A stretch of DNA of 64,000 nucleotides, from contig NZ_CP109178.1 in the NCBI RefSeq assembly GCF_036248255.1, positions 4,588,001 to 4,652,000 of the forward strand. Direction: 5' to 3'. The position numbers were made by a program, and so were the translations under genes. The notes beneath the pieces were generated by a model. The model did not search any database. It saw nothing but the letters and a program-made list of their open reading frames with translations, and was not told the origin of the DNA. Origin of the DNA: Streptomyces sp. NBC_01717. GTDB taxonomy: Bacteria; Actinomycetota; Actinomycetes; Streptomycetales; Streptomycetaceae. Positions 1 through 7,913 of this stretch are shown piece after piece. How positions within the stretch are numbered: position 1 is the first letter of the stretch; every line of letters starts with the position of its first letter.

Positions 1-730
1 GTGACGGGCGTGGTCGCCGTGCGGCGGCGTCAGCCGTCTGCAGTGCCGTCTCTGGGCCGTCCGAGGCCGCTCAGCAGCAGCCGACAATGACCGACGACGA
101 CTCAGGCGGACGCGGCGAAGCCCCGGAGCTGCAGGAACGCAGGTCCCCGAGACCCCCTACAAGACCCAGGGCAAGAAGAAGCCCAGTCGAGTCGGCAATT
201 GCGTGGCCGTGGAGTCCTGTCGCCTCCACCATGGCCGTATGGAACGGTTGCAGATCAGCGCGTGGCAGTACGTGGCGGAAGTACTTCCCGCCGAGGAAAT
301 CCCGTCGGCCTCAACGGCCTTCGCCTGCTGCGCGAGCGCGCCTGGACCGGCTCCCTCAGTAGCGCTGGACCACGCTGACATCCACGGCTGACATGGGCCT
401 CGGACATCAAGGTCGGCGCACATGGGCACACGCCGGCGAACAGGTGCATCCTGACCAACAGGCCCTGGCGGCTGGGGAGGCCAGGTGATCCGTGTGCACA
501 CCTGCCTACGGATCAGATGGCGCCCACTGCCGCAAGAGCAGCCCCGATTGGCCGAGACGAGCGCACTACGTCCCGAGCCCCCGTGCCCCGCTGACCCGTG
601 TCCCGTGTCCCGTGTCCCGTGTCCCGTGTCCCGTGTCCCGTGTCAGCGAACCTTGAGCGTGTGTCATCGACCCTTGGGCAGCACTGCCCCAGGGCTTCCC
701 TCAAGGGCTGACCGTTGTCATGATCCAGCC
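1..730. other. Gene-poor left edge, possible decayed coding sequence
   Basis: I see no convincing intact gene here. On the plus strand at roughly 170-330 a reading frame contains GNCVAVESCRLHHG and then QISAWQYVAEVL. The second piece resembles the start of a GntR-type regulator, but no complete domain follows. The stretch also holds the 7-bp tandem repeat listed separately. It is best read as degraded accessory DNA. Confidence 0.4.
595..644. repeat. 7-bp tandem repeat (CCCGTGT)x7
   Basis: Seven head-to-tail perfect copies of CCCGTGT run from 595 to 643, followed by one further C. They lie about 90 bases upstream of the hypothetical gene at 731. The unit is not a multiple of three and lies outside any supported gene, so it is probably a slippage-generated simple repeat. 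Confidence 0.9.
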
Positions 731-1273
731 ATGGCTCACAACAGCTCACCCGTCTACCAGGCGCGCTACGGCTGGGACCTCAAGACCGCTGGCGTCGTAG
801 CGCTTTCCGCCGTCTTCACAGCAGTCCTGCTGCTCCCGGGCATGCCGGTGTTCGCGCAGATACTGGGCCTGCCGCTCTTCGGCGGGGGCGGGCTGTTCAT
901 GTCGTACGTGGCACTGAGCCGCAAGGTCGCGTTCCGGGTGGACGAGACAGGGGTGCTTCTTGGAGGGAGCCCCGCCCGGTACAAGGCCACCACCAGCCAT
1001 GTGCCCTGGGATGACATCACAGGTTTCGTGCTCTGGCGCCAGGCCGCGGGCAGCGCTTCCCTGCCCTATGTCGGGGTCACCCGGCGGAAAGGCGCTCCGG
1101 CCCTCCCGGGAGATGGCCCAAAGGCCCGTGCTGCCCTCAAGTACCTCGTTCCGGTGCCGGCGGACGTCGCACTGGCCTCACGGGCGGTGACCGGGTGGCG
1201 CTTGGACAAGGACCGACTAGTCGCTGCCGTCGCCCACTTTGCGCCCGAGATCCCCGTGCGTGACCTCTCGTAG
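731..1273 (+). CDS. Hypothetical membrane protein with PH-like domain
   Basis: This is a 180-residue protein whose family I cannot name. Two hydrophobic stretches near the N-terminus (about residues 15-35 and 38-55) look like a membrane hairpin. The rest resembles the small beta-rich PH-like domains common in actinobacterial membrane proteins, with KVAFRVDETGVLLGG followed by VPWDDITGFVLW. The reading frame could extend upstream to 485, but that part covers the 7-bp repeat and looks non-coding, so the ATG at 731 is preferred. It stands alone, upstream of a tRNA fragment, which suggests an accessory or element-borne gene. Function is unknown. Confidence 0.6.
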   Translation: MAHNSSPVYQARYGWDLKTAGVVALSAVFTAVLLLPGMPVFAQILGLPLFGGGGLFMSYVALSRKVAFRVDETGVLLGGSPARYKATTSHVPWDDITGFVLWRQAAGSASLPYVGVTRRKGAPALPGDGPKARAALKYLVPVPADVALASRAVTGWRLDKDRLVAAVAHFAPEIPVRDLS

Positions 1274-1600
1274 TCGACGTACACCTTGTGCGCGCACCCT
1301 ACGCGCGGTCGATCAAAGTTCGTTGGCACGAAGCTCAACGTTGGATGGCACAGCACACCCCGCCAGATCAAGATGCCCACCACTGCTCGATAGGACCATC
1401 CGGCAGTCCCTCTGAGAAACCTCACGGCAACCTCTATGGCCATGGTTGACCGATCCCTCCATATCTACGGATCAGGAGTTCCCCATGCCACAACCGCGCC
1501 GGATCGGGCGGGGACTCACGGGGAACTGCGGCTGCTGGCGGAGGCCGGAGACAGCAGCCGCCGAAGTCGGTATCCCGCAGATCAGACCCCAACTCGCCCC
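1274..1600. other. Intergenic stretch before the tRNA fragment
   Basis: Apart from the small reading frame listed at 1485-1613, I see no gene, transposase fragment or strong repeat here. Its position before a tRNA 3' remnant suggests it may be one end of a former integrative element. Confidence 0.4.
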
Positions 1601-1613
1601 GCCTCGCTCGTAA
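1485..1613 (+). CDS. Possible 42-residue small protein ending inside a tRNA fragment
   Basis: An ATG at 1485 follows a good ribosome site (AGGAG at 1474-1478, six bases before the start). The frame encodes 42 residues, rich in Arg and Pro with a CGCW motif, and stops at the TAA that lies inside the tRNA-like sequence. No family is recognisable. The ribosome site is the only positive evidence, and the frame may be fortuitous. Confidence 0.25.
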   Translation: MPQPRRIGRGLTGNCGCWRRPETAAAEVGIPQIRPQLAPPRS

Positions 1614-1650
1614 AGCGGGTGTCGCAGGTTCGAATCCAGCCGGGGCACCA
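1601..1650 (+). tRNA. tRNA 3' fragment (possible Thr type), attachment-site remnant
   Basis: The sequence carries the 3' half of a tRNA. An anticodon-loop-like CTCGTAA is followed by a T-arm with the canonical GGTTCGAATCC loop, an acceptor strand CGGGGCA and an encoded CCA at 1648-1650. The T-stem pairs at four of five positions. No D-arm or matching 5' acceptor strand is visible upstream, so the tRNA is incomplete. Such 3' halves are what integrase-mediated recombination leaves at attL or attR sites. The isotype is uncertain; a CGT anticodon would be threonine. Confidence 0.55.
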
Positions 1651-1656
1651 GCAAGA

Positions 1657-1684
1657 GGCCCCGGACCGTTCATGGTCCGGGGCC
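1657..1684 (+). terminator. Stem-loop terminator behind the tRNA fragment
   Basis: A perfect 11-bp stem (1657-1667 with 1674-1684) encloses a six-base loop and is followed by TTTG. A hairpin just behind the CCA end is the usual terminator arrangement for a Streptomyces tRNA. This supports the view that the fragment derives from a real tRNA locus. Confidence 0.7.
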
Positions 1685-1776
1685 TTTGACATCAGTTCCG
1701 CCGCATCGGGTGAGGGTCCTCAGCTCGTGTTCCCCGGAGCGGCGTACAGGCATCGACTCGGGGGCCCCGCCGGTGC

Positions 1777-2475
1777 TCAGGCGGCCTGGCCAGGCCGACG
1801 CGTGGGGTGCTTCTGAACGAGTCCGTGCTCGCCTGCGTAGTCCTGTAGCAGTTGCCGCAGGTGGTGCCGGGCCCGGTGGATGCGGGAGCCGACGGTGCCC
1901 GTGGTCACGCCCGTGAAGTCGGCGGTCTCTTGATAGGTGAAGCCCTCGACGTCACAGAGGTAGATGGTCACCCGTTGCTCGGGGGGAAGGGCGCGCAGGG
2001 CTGCCCGGACGTGTGGGTTGCCCAGGCGGTCCAGCACCTCGGCCTCGGCCGAGCGCAGTCCCCGCGGCATGTGGGACTCGGCGTGCGCCTGCTGCCAGTC
2101 CTCGATCTCGTCGGTGCGGCTGCGTGCCGGCTCGCGCTGTGCCTTGCGGTTGTTGCTGAGGAAGGTGTTGGTCAGGATGCGATCGAGCCAGGCTCTGAGG
2201 TTGGTGCCCTGCTGGAACTGGTCGAAGTGCGCGTACGCCTTGGCGTAGGTCTCCTGTACCAGGTCTTCGGCGTCGTCCGGATTACGGGTCATGCGCAACG
2301 CGCCTGAATACATGCGATGGCGGAGTTCCAGGGCACATTCGAAGCCGGCCATGCATTGGGCATCGGGCGGCTTGTCTTCGTCGGTGCGCCGTTCTCGGTG
2401 CCGGCCGGTGCTGTCGCCTACCGTCGGCATCCCGCTCGGAGTGCTGACAGGGGGAGCGGCGATGGATGTGGGCAT
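1777..2475 (-). CDS. SigR-like ECF RNA polymerase sigma factor
   Basis: This 232-residue extracytoplasmic-function sigma factor directs RNA polymerase to a stress regulon. Region 2 (about residues 45-115) contains [20 protein letters not shown]. Region 4 (about 155-215) contains [11 protein letters not shown] and the helix-turn-helix [14 protein letters not shown]. These follow the SigR/RpoE-type sigma factors that control thiol-oxidative stress in actinomycetes. The ATG at 2475 is chosen because AGGAGGA lies just upstream (2484-2490); an ATG at 2499 has no such site. SigR genes are normally followed by rsrA, the zinc anti-sigma factor, but no gene follows here. It is therefore probably an orphan paralogue. 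Confidence 0.85.
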   Translation of the reverse strand: MPTSIAAPPVSTPSGMPTVGDSTGRHRERRTDEDKPPDAQCMAGFECALELRHRMYSGALRMTRNPDDAEDLVQETYAKAYAHFDQFQQGTNLRAWLDRILTNTFLSNNRKAQREPARSRTDEIEDWQQAHAESHMPRGLRSAEAEVLDRLGNPHVRAALRALPPEQRVTIYLCDVEGFTYQETADFTGVTTGTVGSRIHRARHHLRQLLQDYAGEHGLVQKHPTRRPGQAA

Positions 2476-2711
2476 CGATGGTTTCCTCCTTCGACTCACT
2501 GCAAGTGCGTTGCGGTTCCGCGGGGTGCGGGATGCCGGCCAGCCGGTCCGCGCAAGCTCTCGTCCGCTCCGTCAGCCGGGCTCTGACCCACCGTCTGCCG
2601 GCTGCTGAACGACACGCGCTCGGCCGGCCCGACCGAGGCCGTACTGAGCAGGGGCGCCCTGAATCACCCGCGCAGACAAGGGACACGGCGATCAGCACGA
2701 CAGCCTCCTCT

Positions 2712-2746
2712 CGGCGGACGGCGGACGGCGGACGGCGGATGGCGGA
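2712..2746. repeat. 7-bp tandem repeat (CGGCGGA), five copies
   Basis: Four perfect CGGCGGA units (2712-2739) are followed by a fifth with one change (2740-2746). They sit in the 320-base gap between the sigma-factor gene and the small membrane-protein gene. No other feature is evident in that gap except the hairpin at 2762-2791. Confidence 0.85.
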
Positions 2747-2761
2747 CGGGAAGTGCCCGAA

Positions 2762-2791
2762 GGCGTACCGCGGTTCCGCGCGCGGTACGCC
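2762..2791 (-). terminator. Terminator-like hairpin after the small membrane-protein gene
   Basis: A perfect 11-bp inverted repeat (2762-2772 with 2781-2791, eight-base loop) begins six bases beyond the stop codon of the minus-strand gene at 2797-3201. It has no U-tract, which is usual for Streptomyces terminators. Confidence 0.6.
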
Positions 2792-2796
2792 CTGTC

Positions 2797-3201
2797 TCAG
2801 CTTTGCGGCAGGCCGAACCGATACCGGCCACCCTGGATTTCGAAGACGTAGGGACGCGTCAACTTGTCCCATGCGCCGATCAAGTCGGCGTCCAAGGCGG
2901 CGTTCCCCAGCGTGTGCAGGATGTCCCGCACCTCAGGGGAGCGCCTCGGGTTCTCGCCCGCCAGCCAGGCGGTGACGATCTGTTCCTGGGCGCAGGACAG
3001 CAGCCGAAGCTCACGCTCGCGGGCTCGGCGGCGCTCACAGCGCAGGACCCACCGCCAGCCCAGAGCGCTCCCGCTGCGCCTGCCCGACCGACCCGGTCGT
3101 GTCCCGGTATGACGCCCCAGGCGGACGTTCACGCCGATGGCGAGGACGGTGATCAGACCCAAGGCCGCCATCGTGTACGCGATCTCGTTCGTCGCACTCA
3201 C
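2797..3201 (-). CDS. Small hypothetical membrane-anchored protein
   Basis: This 134-residue protein has one N-terminal membrane segment (about residues 8-26). A strongly basic linker follows, then a soluble C-terminus containing EEQIVTAWLAGENPRR-like helical sequence. No family is recognised. The GTG at 3201 follows an AGGAGA ribosome site. It lies 37 bases downstream of the MFS-UspA gene on the same strand and could be co-transcribed with it. Function is unknown. Confidence 0.6.
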   Translation of the reverse strand: MSATNEIAYTMAALGLITVLAIGVNVRLGRHTGTRPGRSGRRSGSALGWRWVLRCERRRARERELRLLSCAQEQIVTAWLAGENPRRSPEVRDILHTLGNAALDADLIGAWDKLTRPYVFEIQGGRYRFGLPQS

Positions 3202-3238
3202 TTTGTCTCCTGCCTTGCCGGCGCCGTGCCCGTCTCCG

Positions 3239-4960
3239 CTACGCGCTCTTGGTACGCAGCTCCTCCAGTGACGCCGCCGTCAACCGGTGTGGTGTCCGAC
3301 CGGGTTCGACCAGCACGACGTTGCAGGCCGCGGCGTGGGTCATCGCGGCGGTGAAGCTGCCGTCGGCGAACTGTGCCACCGGTCCGCGCGGGGATCGGCC
3401 GACCGCGATCGCGTGTGCTTCGACGTCGGCGGCGTGCTGGGCGAGGACCCTGCCGGCCGTGGCGTGGTCGCCGATGCTGGTGAGTACCTGTCCGGTGGCG
3501 GTGATGCCGTGTGCTGCGAGGTGGTTGAGGTGGGCGAGGACTGCGGCGCGTGCCTGGTCGCCGTCCTCGGTGTCGACGGCCTGTTCCTCGATGACGGCGA
3601 TCTCACGGACGTGGACGACCTCCAGAGGGCTGTCGGTGTCGCGGGCGATGGCGGCGGCCGCGTCGACGATCAGGGCCGCGTCCTTGGCGGCGCCGACCGC
3701 CACGATGACCGGGCGGTACCCGGGCGCCGGAGTGGCCCCGACGCGCTCGAGGGTCGGGCGCACCGTCTCGCCGTGGGCCTCGTTCTTCTCCGCGGCGCTG
3801 ACCAGCTTGTGGCCTGAGGCAAGGACGAAGACCGCGAGGATGAAGGCGGCACCGCCGACGTAGAACGGGACGCTGAGGTTGGTGGCGTCGGCGAGCTTGC
3901 CGGCGACGAACGGGGCCAGGCCGCCTCCGATGAACCGGACGAAGCCGTAGGACGAGGAGGCGACCGATCGCTCGACCGGTGAGACGAGCATGACGGCCTG
4001 GGTGGTGAGGGTGTTGTTGATGCCGATGAACGCGCCGCTGACGATGACCGCGACAATCACGGCGACGGGGGTGTCGACGCCGACGGCGATGACCGTCATG
4101 ACGATGCCGAGCGCGATCAGGTTTCCGTAGAGCACCGGGGCGGTGCCGAATCGGGCCTGCAGGCGGGGCGCGACGAACACGCTGAAGGCGGCGACCAGCA
4201 GGCCCCAGGCGGTGAAGACCAGGCCGAGCTGCTCGGCGTCGAGCTCCATGGGGTACGGCGCGTAGCCGAGCATGGTGAAGAATCCCCAGTTGTACAGCAG
4301 CGCCATGATGCCCATGGTGAGCAGGCCGCGGTGCCGCAATGCCTTGAGCGGGGCGGCCAGCGATGTGCGGTGCTCGGGCTTGGGCAGCGCGGGGACGAAC
4401 GCGATCGTGGCGATCAGGCAGACGGCCATGAGTGCGGCGACGCCGAAGAACGGCCCGCGCCAGCTGATGGTGCCCAGTTCACCGCCGAGCAGTGGACCGA
4501 CCGCGATGCCGAGACCGAGTGCGGCTTCGTACAGGATGATCGCTCCACCGAAGCCGCCGCTGGCCGAGGCGACGATGACCGCCAGGCTGGTGGCGATGAA
4601 CAGGGCGTTGCCCACGCCCCAGCCGGCGCGGAAGCCGACGATGCCGTCTATCGAGCCGGAGGCGCCGGCGAGCGCGGAGAACACGACGATCAGCACCAGG
4701 CCTATGACCAGCGTGCGCTTGGCGCCGATCCGGCTGGAGATCCACCCCACCACGAGCATCGCGACCGCGGTCACGACCAGGTAGCTGGTGAACAGCAACG
4801 ACACCTGACTCGGTGTGGCATGCAGGTTCTTCGAGAGCGAGGGCAGGATCGGGTCGACCAGGCCGATGCCCATGAACGAGATGACGCAGGCGAACGCCAC
4901 GGCCCAAACAGCACGTGGCTGCTTGAACAGGCTCGCCGTTGTCCCATGCGATGCACTCAT
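3239..4960 (-). CDS. MFS efflux transporter fused to a UspA domain
   Basis: This 573-residue fusion has two parts. Residues 1 to about 395 form a 12-helix major facilitator (drug:proton antiporter type), with the conserved loop GWISSRIGAKRTL between helices 2 and 3. After a linker rich in charged residues, about 415-560 form a universal stress protein domain. Its nucleotide-binding pattern G-2X-G-9X-G(S/T) is seen as GRSPRG followed by DGSF near residues 521-535. The UspA part probably senses ATP or stress and modulates transport, which is inference. The ATG at 4960 follows an AAGGGA site. A MarR gene lies directly upstream on the same strand, so the two probably form a regulator-efflux operon. 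Confidence 0.85.
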   Translation of the reverse strand: MSASHGTTASLFKQPRAVWAVAFACVISFMGIGLVDPILPSLSKNLHATPSQVSLLFTSYLVVTAVAMLVVGWISSRIGAKRTLVIGLVLIVVFSALAGASGSIDGIVGFRAGWGVGNALFIATSLAVIVASASGGFGGAIILYEAALGLGIAVGPLLGGELGTISWRGPFFGVAALMAVCLIATIAFVPALPKPEHRTSLAAPLKALRHRGLLTMGIMALLYNWGFFTMLGYAPYPMELDAEQLGLVFTAWGLLVAAFSVFVAPRLQARFGTAPVLYGNLIALGIVMTVIAVGVDTPVAVIVAVIVSGAFIGINNTLTTQAVMLVSPVERSVASSSYGFVRFIGGGLAPFVAGKLADATNLSVPFYVGGAAFILAVFVLASGHKLVSAAEKNEAHGETVRPTLERVGATPAPGYRPVIVAVGAAKDAALIVDAAAAIARDTDSPLEVVHVREIAVIEEQAVDTEDGDQARAAVLAHLNHLAAHGITATGQVLTSIGDHATAGRVLAQHAADVEAHAIAVGRSPRGPVAQFADGSFTAAMTHAAACNVVLVEPGRTPHRLTAASLEELRTKSA

Positions 4961-5007
4961 TGCCTATTTTCCCTTGGAAGAAGGTTGTCTCTCATCGATG
5001 CCGGCGG

Positions 5008-5439
5008 TCACTTGGACGCCTGGGCCTGGACCGATCGGGCGAGCGCGGGGAGGGCGATCAGCACCGCGGACTGCTCCTGCGGATCAAGCCGGTCCATCAG
5101 CTCGCGCAGAGCCTCTGCACGCTCGGCATGCCGCTGTCCGACCACGTCGGCTCCGGCGTCGGTCGACTCGACCAGCACGCCTCGCCGATCGTCGGTGCTC
5201 GCGATGCGGCGCACCAGCCCGTCGCGTTCCATACGCGTGACCAGCTGTGTCATTCCGGGCTGGGAGACGCCCTCTGCGCGTGCCAGCTCGGTCACCCGCT
5301 GGGGTCCCTCGCGGCCGAGGCGGCTCAACACGGACGAGGCCGCCGGGCTCAGACCCCCGGCCGTGCTGACCTGACGCACATACCGCACCAGCTGCTCAAA
5401 GGCGACGACGAGCTCTTCACCGGAGCCACCGGACTCCAT
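5008..5439 (-). CDS. MarR-family transcriptional regulator
   Basis: This 143-residue winged-helix repressor has the MarR layout: an N-terminal dimerisation helix, SPAASSVLSRLG, the recognition region GVSQPGMTQLVTRME (about residues 60-75), and the wing DGLVRRIASTDDRRGV. It lies upstream of the MFS-UspA gene on the same strand and probably controls it. An alternative ATG at 5454 lies inside a near-perfect palindrome. The ATG at 5439 is preferred because it has an AGGG just upstream and leaves the palindrome as an operator in the leader. Family assignment is firm; the ligand is unknown. Confidence 0.85.
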   Translation of the reverse strand: MESGGSGEELVVAFEQLVRYVRQVSTAGGLSPAASSVLSRLGREGPQRVTELARAEGVSQPGMTQLVTRMERDGLVRRIASTDDRRGVLVESTDAGADVVGQRHAERAEALRELMDRLDPQEQSAVLIALPALARSVQAQASK

Positions 5440-5445
5440 AACCCT

Positions 5446-5465
5446 ATTATGCATAACTGCATTAT
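5446..5465. promoter_or_regulatory. MarR-type operator palindrome
   Basis: ATTATGCA (5446-5453), a four-base spacer and TGCATTAT (5458-5465) form an inverted repeat matching at seven of eight positions per arm. It lies just upstream of the chosen marR start. This AT-rich site in GC-rich DNA fits an autoregulatory MarR operator. Confidence 0.65.
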
Positions 5466-5872
5466 GGAAGGGGGTGGGTCGATCGTCAATGTGACCTGGA
5501 TCTCAACTCTGATGGGTCAGCGGCTGGAGCAGGCAGCAGCTTGAGCAGGCGGCCCATGGGGCACGCGATGGTGAACATCGAGGGCTGCTTGAGTCCGCCC
5601 CCCTCCCGAGTGCGGGGGGCGGAGTCGCCGTCCGGCCGCGGCCGGGGTGAGGGTTCGGTTCCGTGGACCGGACGACTCATCCACTCAACCAGCCCGCATT
5701 CCCCTGCCTCAAACCCCACGTAGGCCATCCGGCGGTACGGCGGGGTCCGCCGTTGTCCGCGGTCCAGGCCGCCGCCAGGCATGGGCGGTGAGATCAGAAA
5801 ACGGTGGTGGGCTCGAAGGTGTTGCGGGCACGGCTGGACACCAGCGGCTGTGGGGCCGGTGTAGCCACAGGG
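5466..5872. other. Intergenic stretch with no supported gene
   Basis: Reading frames exist on both strands, but none has a ribosome site, a recognisable motif or protein-like composition. A minus-strand frame (5486-5782) carries short Leu/Pro runs only. I see no repeat or RNA. Confidence 0.4.
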
Positions 5873-6151
5873 TCAGGCCCAGCTGTCGGGCCAACCGTCT
5901 CGGACGAGGAACTTGTCCTGGGGGAGTTCCAGTCCACTGAGCGTTTCGGGTGTGGCCCCGACGATCGCCCGCACGTATTCGACGTCGCCGGTGACGAGCG
6001 TCTTCTTGTCGCCCACCTCGTCGGTGACGAGGAGGAGGCCGTAGCCGTCGGGTACGGGATCGAGGCCGGCGGCCAGGCAGAAGCGGCGGTAGTTCTCCAG
6101 ATCGCCGAGGTCGGCCGGGGTGGCAAACGCGATCCCTTGGGGGGTGAGCAT
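5873..6151 (-). CDS. Conserved-looking small hypothetical protein
   Basis: This 92-residue acidic protein has a protein-like composition, including NYRRFCLAAGLDPVPDGYG and DKFLVRDGWPDSWA. I do not recognise the family. The much longer frame reaching 6844 is rejected because its upstream part is low-complexity Arg/Pro sequence. The ATG at 6151 is chosen because GAGAGG lies about eight bases upstream. It has no obvious operon partner except a doubtful small frame ending just before its start. Confidence 0.6.
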   Translation of the reverse strand: MLTPQGIAFATPADLGDLENYRRFCLAAGLDPVPDGYGLLLVTDEVGDKKTLVTGDVEYVRAIVGATPETLSGLELPQDKFLVRDGWPDSWA

Positions 6152-6155
6152 GCCG

Positions 6156-6386
6156 TCATCCTCTCGCCTCGGTGGCTGTGGGCGGGTGGCCGCCGCACTG
6201 CGGGCAGTACGGGAGTTCCTGCTGCTCGAAGCCCTGCCTGGTACAGCAGCGGAGTACCGCGACCGCGGCGACCACCCCGTGCAGCAACCGCGCCGGCCAG
6301 GGCGGCGGCTCGCGGGGAACAGCGGAGCAACAGGCCGGCGGTGCAGATCCATGACCGCCGGCCGAGCGAGCAGCGGTCTCATCCAC
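6156..6386 (-). CDS. Doubtful small zinc-ribbon-like protein
   Basis: A 76-residue minus-strand frame ends in ELPYCPQCGGHPPTA, which resembles half of a zinc ribbon. It has a hydrophobic stretch LLHGVVAAVAVL before it. It stops five bases before the start of the next gene downstream, so translational coupling is possible. The N-terminal half is low complexity, and a start inside the frame is likely. This may be a real short gene or chance. Confidence 0.25.
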   Translation of the reverse strand: MDETAARSAGGHGSAPPACCSAVPREPPPWPARLLHGVVAAVAVLRCCTRQGFEQQELPYCPQCGGHPPTATEARG

Positions 6387-6719
6387 AGTCTCATCCGCAG
6401 CCGTTCACGGCCGTTCAGCCGTCCTACAGCCACCAGTGGAGCCCGGCTCACGAACGACCGTGAATCACGGCGAACGGGTCCGTGCAGAGCTGGAAAGAGT
6501 GTCCGGACCGGCCCAGGCGTCGCGCAGCACCTCCGCCCCCCGGACGCAGCCCAGGGGGCGTCACACGTGTCCCAACCCTCCGTCGGACGCCGGTGGTCGC
6601 GCCCGGTCCGGCCTCGGGCCGGGAACTGGCGGCCCTGCCCGGCCCGGAGCCGACCTGCGGGCCGGGCCGGCCCTCCAGCCGGGCCCGGACGGCGGCCGAC
6701 GCCGTCGGCCGGCCCCCGG
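6387..6719. other. GC-rich intergenic stretch with nothing recognised
   Basis: Only Arg/Pro/Gly-rich shadow frames cover this stretch, on both strands. I see no motif, hairpin or repeat worth naming. Confidence 0.4.
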
Positions 6720-7304
6720 TCAGTCCGTGCCCTGCTGCGGTTCTGACTGCCCGGTGCCACTCTCGGTGAGAGCCGTGCGCGCGGCCAGCAGCAGTTCTTC
6801 GGAGAGCGGGTTGCCCCGGGTGGCGCGGGCAAGGGCGAGGGCACCGACCATGGTGCAGAGCTGGGCCATGCCGTCGTCGTCGCCGGTGGCCAGCCGAGCG
6901 GCGCGGTTGCGTACCCCGTTGATGTAGACGTGGTGGGCGTGGGTGGCCTGGCCGGGCTCGCGCCCCAGGTCAGAGGCGAATCCGGAGACGGGGCAGCCGT
7001 CGCCGGGGTGATCGCGGTGCCAGACCGAGAGGTACTGCTCGATCAGTGTCCGGCGGGCGGCCTCGTGCTCCTCGAGCGTCACCGCCGAGTGTTCCGCCTG
7101 CTCGGCGAAAGCGTGGGCGATGGCCTCGTCGACCAGGTCCTCCTTGGAGGCGAACTGCTTGTGGAACCCGCCATGGGTGAGCCCGGCGGCCTTCATCAGG
7201 TCGGCGACGCTGACCGCTGTGCCTTTCTCGCGGAACATCCGGGAGGCGGTGGCTACGACCCGCTGCCGGTTCTCCTGTGCTTGCGCCTGGGACACGCGGC
7301 CCAT
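6720..7304 (-). CDS. TetR-family transcriptional regulator
   Basis: This 194-residue repressor has an N-terminal TetR helix-turn-helix (about residues 10-58: ATASRMFREKGTAVSVADLM then GLTHGGFHKQFASKEDLV). A helical ligand domain follows, containing the DGCPVSGFASDLGRE segment typical of the TetR group that controls small oxidoreductases. The ATG at 7304 follows a GGGGAGA site. Two long palindromes lie within 75 bases upstream. The likely target is its own promoter and the divergent side, where the next intact gene is the NmrA-like protein at 7914. The ligand is unknown. Confidence 0.85.
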   Translation of the reverse strand: MGRVSQAQAQENRQRVVATASRMFREKGTAVSVADLMKAAGLTHGGFHKQFASKEDLVDEAIAHAFAEQAEHSAVTLEEHEAARRTLIEQYLSVWHRDHPGDGCPVSGFASDLGREPGQATHAHHVYINGVRNRAARLATGDDDGMAQLCTMVGALALARATRGNPLSEELLLAARTALTESGTGQSEPQQGTD

Positions 7305-7320
7305 GGAATCACTCTCCCCA

Positions 7321-7376
7321 GATAGATGTTGCTTGCAATCTATCCTAGCCCCCGTTTAGATTGCTTATGACATCTA
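7321..7376. promoter_or_regulatory. Paired TetR operators
   Basis: Site 1 (7321-7344) is GATAGAT, a ten-base spacer and ATCTATC, with perfect 7-bp arms. Site 2 (7357-7376) is TAGAT, a ten-base spacer and ATCTA. Both share the TAGAT-N10-ATCTA core and are centred 34 bases apart. They sit directly upstream of the TetR gene, as expected for cooperative dimer binding. Confidence 0.75.
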
Positions 7377-7913
7377 TTTGGCGCCGATGAAATCACCCGT
7401 CAGATCAAGCAGGGCCTTGCGCTGCCTCCCACCGTCTGAGGCCGACGGCCTCCGCCCCCGACAGCACTGGAGACCCCTGTGGCATCGCCACCCGCCCCCA
7501 CCGAGTCCTCCACGCCCGCATCGTCCACGCCACCCGTGCCATTTCGTCGCCTTTTATGTGGGCCTCCAGCGCAACCCCCAGCCGGCACGGAGTGCCGCTG
7601 GCCGTGACCGGGCAGCAGCTCGCCACCGAGGTCCGGCAGACGCTCGGCGACCGCGTCGACGTGCACCAGGCCGGCGCTTCTGATGGGCCCGCGGTCCCGG
7701 CACGTCGCCGCCCGGGGCTGAGGGCCCGCTGCCCGGGAGGCGCGTGGCAGGGCCCCGTATGCCGACCTGCCGCTCGCTCTGCGGAAACCGCGACCCGCGA
7801 GCCCGGAGTGGATCTGCGGTGACTTCGCCGGGGCCACGCCTTGCCGACAGCTCCGCTGACGCTCGGATCACACCTCGACTCAGATATTCCATTACTCCGA
7901 AGGAGATCGACTG
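7377..7913. other. Gap with possible gene remnant
   Basis: No intact gene is visible between the TetR operators and the NmrA-like gene. On the plus strand, about 7590-7675 encodes the protein-like fragment GVPLAVTGQQLATEVRQTLG, without a plausible start or domain. This could be the remains of the original divergent target gene. The ribosome site of the next gene is AAGGAG near 7899. Confidence 0.35.

Noticed and set aside
1434-1673. A minus-strand ORF containing AGFEPATPAL
   Set aside because: This peptide is the familiar false translation of the antisense of a tRNA 3' half; it supports the tRNA fragment rather than a protein.
5873-6844. A 323-residue minus-strand ORF
   Set aside because: Only its last 92 codons look like protein; the rest is low-complexity Arg/Pro sequence from GC-rich DNA, and the ribosome site supports the shorter gene.
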